Source: a virus
Direction: 5' to 3' (one strand)
DNA length: 40,383 nucleotides
IMG/VR virus record: IMGVR_UViG_3300032020_001001
Location: 1 to 40,383 of that record
Position numbers and translations under genes: made by a program. The notes beneath the pieces were generated by a model that made no database searches, was not told the origin of the DNA, and saw nothing but the letters and a program-made list of their open reading frames with translations. Shown in pieces: positions 39,855 to 40,383 of the stretch. The first letter of the stretch is position 1. Every line of letters starts with the position of its first letter.

Positions 39855-39991
39855 GGCAGCCCCGCGAAGTGTGCGAAGGCCCGGCCCACAGCCCGGGGCG
39901 CGTAGTCCATCAACTGCGGCAGCCGCCAGGCCGCGATCACCAGCGCGGCGATCAGAAAAAGCAGCGGCCCCATCCAGTCAATCCGTCTCAT
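39851..39991 (-). CDS. Tiny single-pass membrane protein, 46 aa
   Basis: A 46-residue frame read directly from the sequence. It starts with the ATG at 39989-39991, which overlaps the TGA of the upstream gene, and ends with a TGA at 39851-39853, which overlaps the next ATG. After MRRIDWMG comes one strongly hydrophobic segment (PLLFLIAALVIAAWRL, about residues 9-24), then a short polar tail. It has the size and shape of phage one-helix inner-membrane proteins such as pinholin-like or anti-holin-like products. It lies far from the endolysin, so a lysis role is only a guess. Confidence 0.6.
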   Translation of the reverse strand: MRRIDWMGPLLFLIAALVIAAWRLPQLMDYAPRAVGRAFAHFAGLP

Positions 39992-40227
39992 GCCCCCTCC
40001 AGCGCCTCAGTCTCTGCGCTCACTTCCCGCACCAGGTCCGCCACCCCGAAGGCCAGATTCCCCTTCTCACGCTCCTCGTCCATCGCGGACAAAGCCAGCG
40101 CCATAGCCGAGTACACCAACTTGTCCAAAAGCGCCAGGGGGAACAGCACCTGGCAACCGCCCAGCGTCCTGTGCCGGCGCACTATGTACGGCTTGAAGGG
40201 ACTGATCGGGGAGGGGGTGCGCCTCAT
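39988..40227 (-). CDS. Small phage protein of unknown function, 79 aa
   Basis: A 79-residue protein whose ATG overlaps the upstream TGA and whose TGA overlaps the next ATG, both as ATGA. It has a basic N-terminus ([20 protein letters not shown]), a hydrophobic middle (LLDKLVYSAMALALSAM) and an acidic C-terminus. The middle is too short and polar to be called a membrane helix with confidence. I do not recognise a family. It is kept as a real gene because of the tight coupling on both sides and because it fits the one-strand gene order. Confidence 0.6.
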   Translation of the reverse strand: MRRTPSPISPFKPYIVRRHRTLGGCQVLFPLALLDKLVYSAMALALSAMDEEREKGNLAFGVADLVREVSAETEALEGA

Positions 40228-40383
40228 GGTTTTGGCCTGCTCTTCCGAAACGCAGACATCGCCATGCGGGTTAGCAATTGCCCGAAACGTGCTCTGGCGG
40301 CGTCCCAGGCGGCGTTCCTGGCGGCGTTCCTGGCGGCGTCCCAGGCGGCGTCCCAGGCGGCGTTCCTGGCGGCGTTCCTGGCG
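40224..40383 (-). CDS. Partial protein with A-A-[R/W]-[N/D] tetrapeptide repeats, cut by the right edge
   Basis: An open frame enters from the right edge and ends at a TGA at 40224-40226 that overlaps the next ATG as ATGA. The visible 52 residues begin with about seven copies of a four-residue unit, Ala-Ala followed by Arg-Asn or Trp-Asp, encoded by 12-bp DNA repeats. A basic tail, [19 protein letters not shown], closes the protein. Such Ala-rich short-period repeats are expected to form helix. The start and any N-terminal domain lie outside the window, so no function can be given. The frame is supported by the in-phase repeats, which keep an open frame, and by the ATGA coupling to the next gene. 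Confidence 0.6.
   Translation of the reverse strand, partial: ARNAARNAAWDAAWDAARNAARNAAWDAARARFGQLLTRMAMSAFRKSRPKP
40296..40383. repeat. 12-bp tandem repeat array (at least 7 units)
   Basis: On the plus strand the unit is GGCGGCG followed by TCCCA or TTCCT. Seven full units run from 40296 to 40379 in the order A-B-B-A-A-B-B, and a partial unit reaches the edge. The unit length is a multiple of three, so copy-number change would keep the reading frame of the gene it lies in. The array is cut by the window edge, so its true length is unknown. Confidence 0.9.

Noticed and set aside
1-40383. Integrase, repressor, DNA polymerase or antirepressor genes
   Set aside because: None was found after looking at every substantial frame; their absence may only reflect the window limits.

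Overview
The window is almost certainly part of the genome of a tailed double-stranded DNA bacteriophage (siphovirus-like: long tape measure, tail tube and tail chaperones, no contractile sheath seen). It is GC-rich by eye and packed with genes; no host gene is seen. About 53 genes are supported, all on the minus strand, so the window reads from right to left. In the right half most neighbouring genes overlap as ATGA or GTGA, which points to long, translationally coupled polycistronic messages. I see no integrase, excisionase, repressor or DNA polymerase. The temperate or lytic lifestyle therefore cannot be decided from this window. The right edge cuts an open reading frame inside a 12-bp tandem repeat, which looks like a contig end. 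A periplasm-type signal peptide and a terminal Phe on one lysis-region protein hint at a diderm host, but this is an inference.

Layout in the direction of transcription. (1) 40383-36000: small accessory proteins, two tiny membrane proteins, a Cys-cluster protein, a RecT-like candidate single-strand annealing protein, an SbcD/Mre11-type nuclease, a zinc ribbon and an HNH protein. (2) 35500-28800: an SbcC/Rad50-type ATPase, a DUF5131 (Gp37/Gp68) radical-SAM-like protein, a second HNH protein, small unknowns and a HerA-like ATPase with two C-terminal winged-helix-like repeats. (3) 28830-28554: a 277-bp non-coding leader with four 52-53 bp direct repeats, directly upstream of a replication-initiation (replisome organiser) protein; this is the best origin or control-region candidate. 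(4) 28553-24735: replication protein, RuvC-like resolvase, terminase small subunit, HNH protein and terminase large subunit. (5) 24665-15315: DUF935 (Mu-like) portal, Mu F-like head protein, prohead protease with a nested scaffold start, decoration protein, lambda-E-like major capsid, a tandem pair of paralogous 148-residue proteins, head-tail connectors and tail terminator.

(6) 15298-10753: a lysis cassette (membrane protein, M15 endolysin, secreted beta-barrel-like protein, two-helix holin candidate) followed by a 994-residue glycosyltransferase-methyltransferase-glycosyltransferase fusion. This block splits the tail terminator from the tail tube gene. (7) 10826-1: small tail-region protein, tail tube, tail assembly chaperones joined by a CCCTTTA -1 frameshift site, tape measure, tail hub with an inserted discoidin-like domain and fibronectin-type ends, tail fibre, a 177-residue protein with 21 cysteines, and four small unknown proteins.

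The genes form three working groups: DNA replication, recombination and packaging; virion assembly; and lysis plus surface or glycan modification. The most unusual points are the three-domain glycan enzyme inside the structural operon, the HerA plus Mre11/Rad50 set next to RuvC and an annealing-protein candidate, the repeat-bearing leader before the replication gene, the Cys-rich tail-tip protein, and the outer-membrane-like protein in the lysis cassette.
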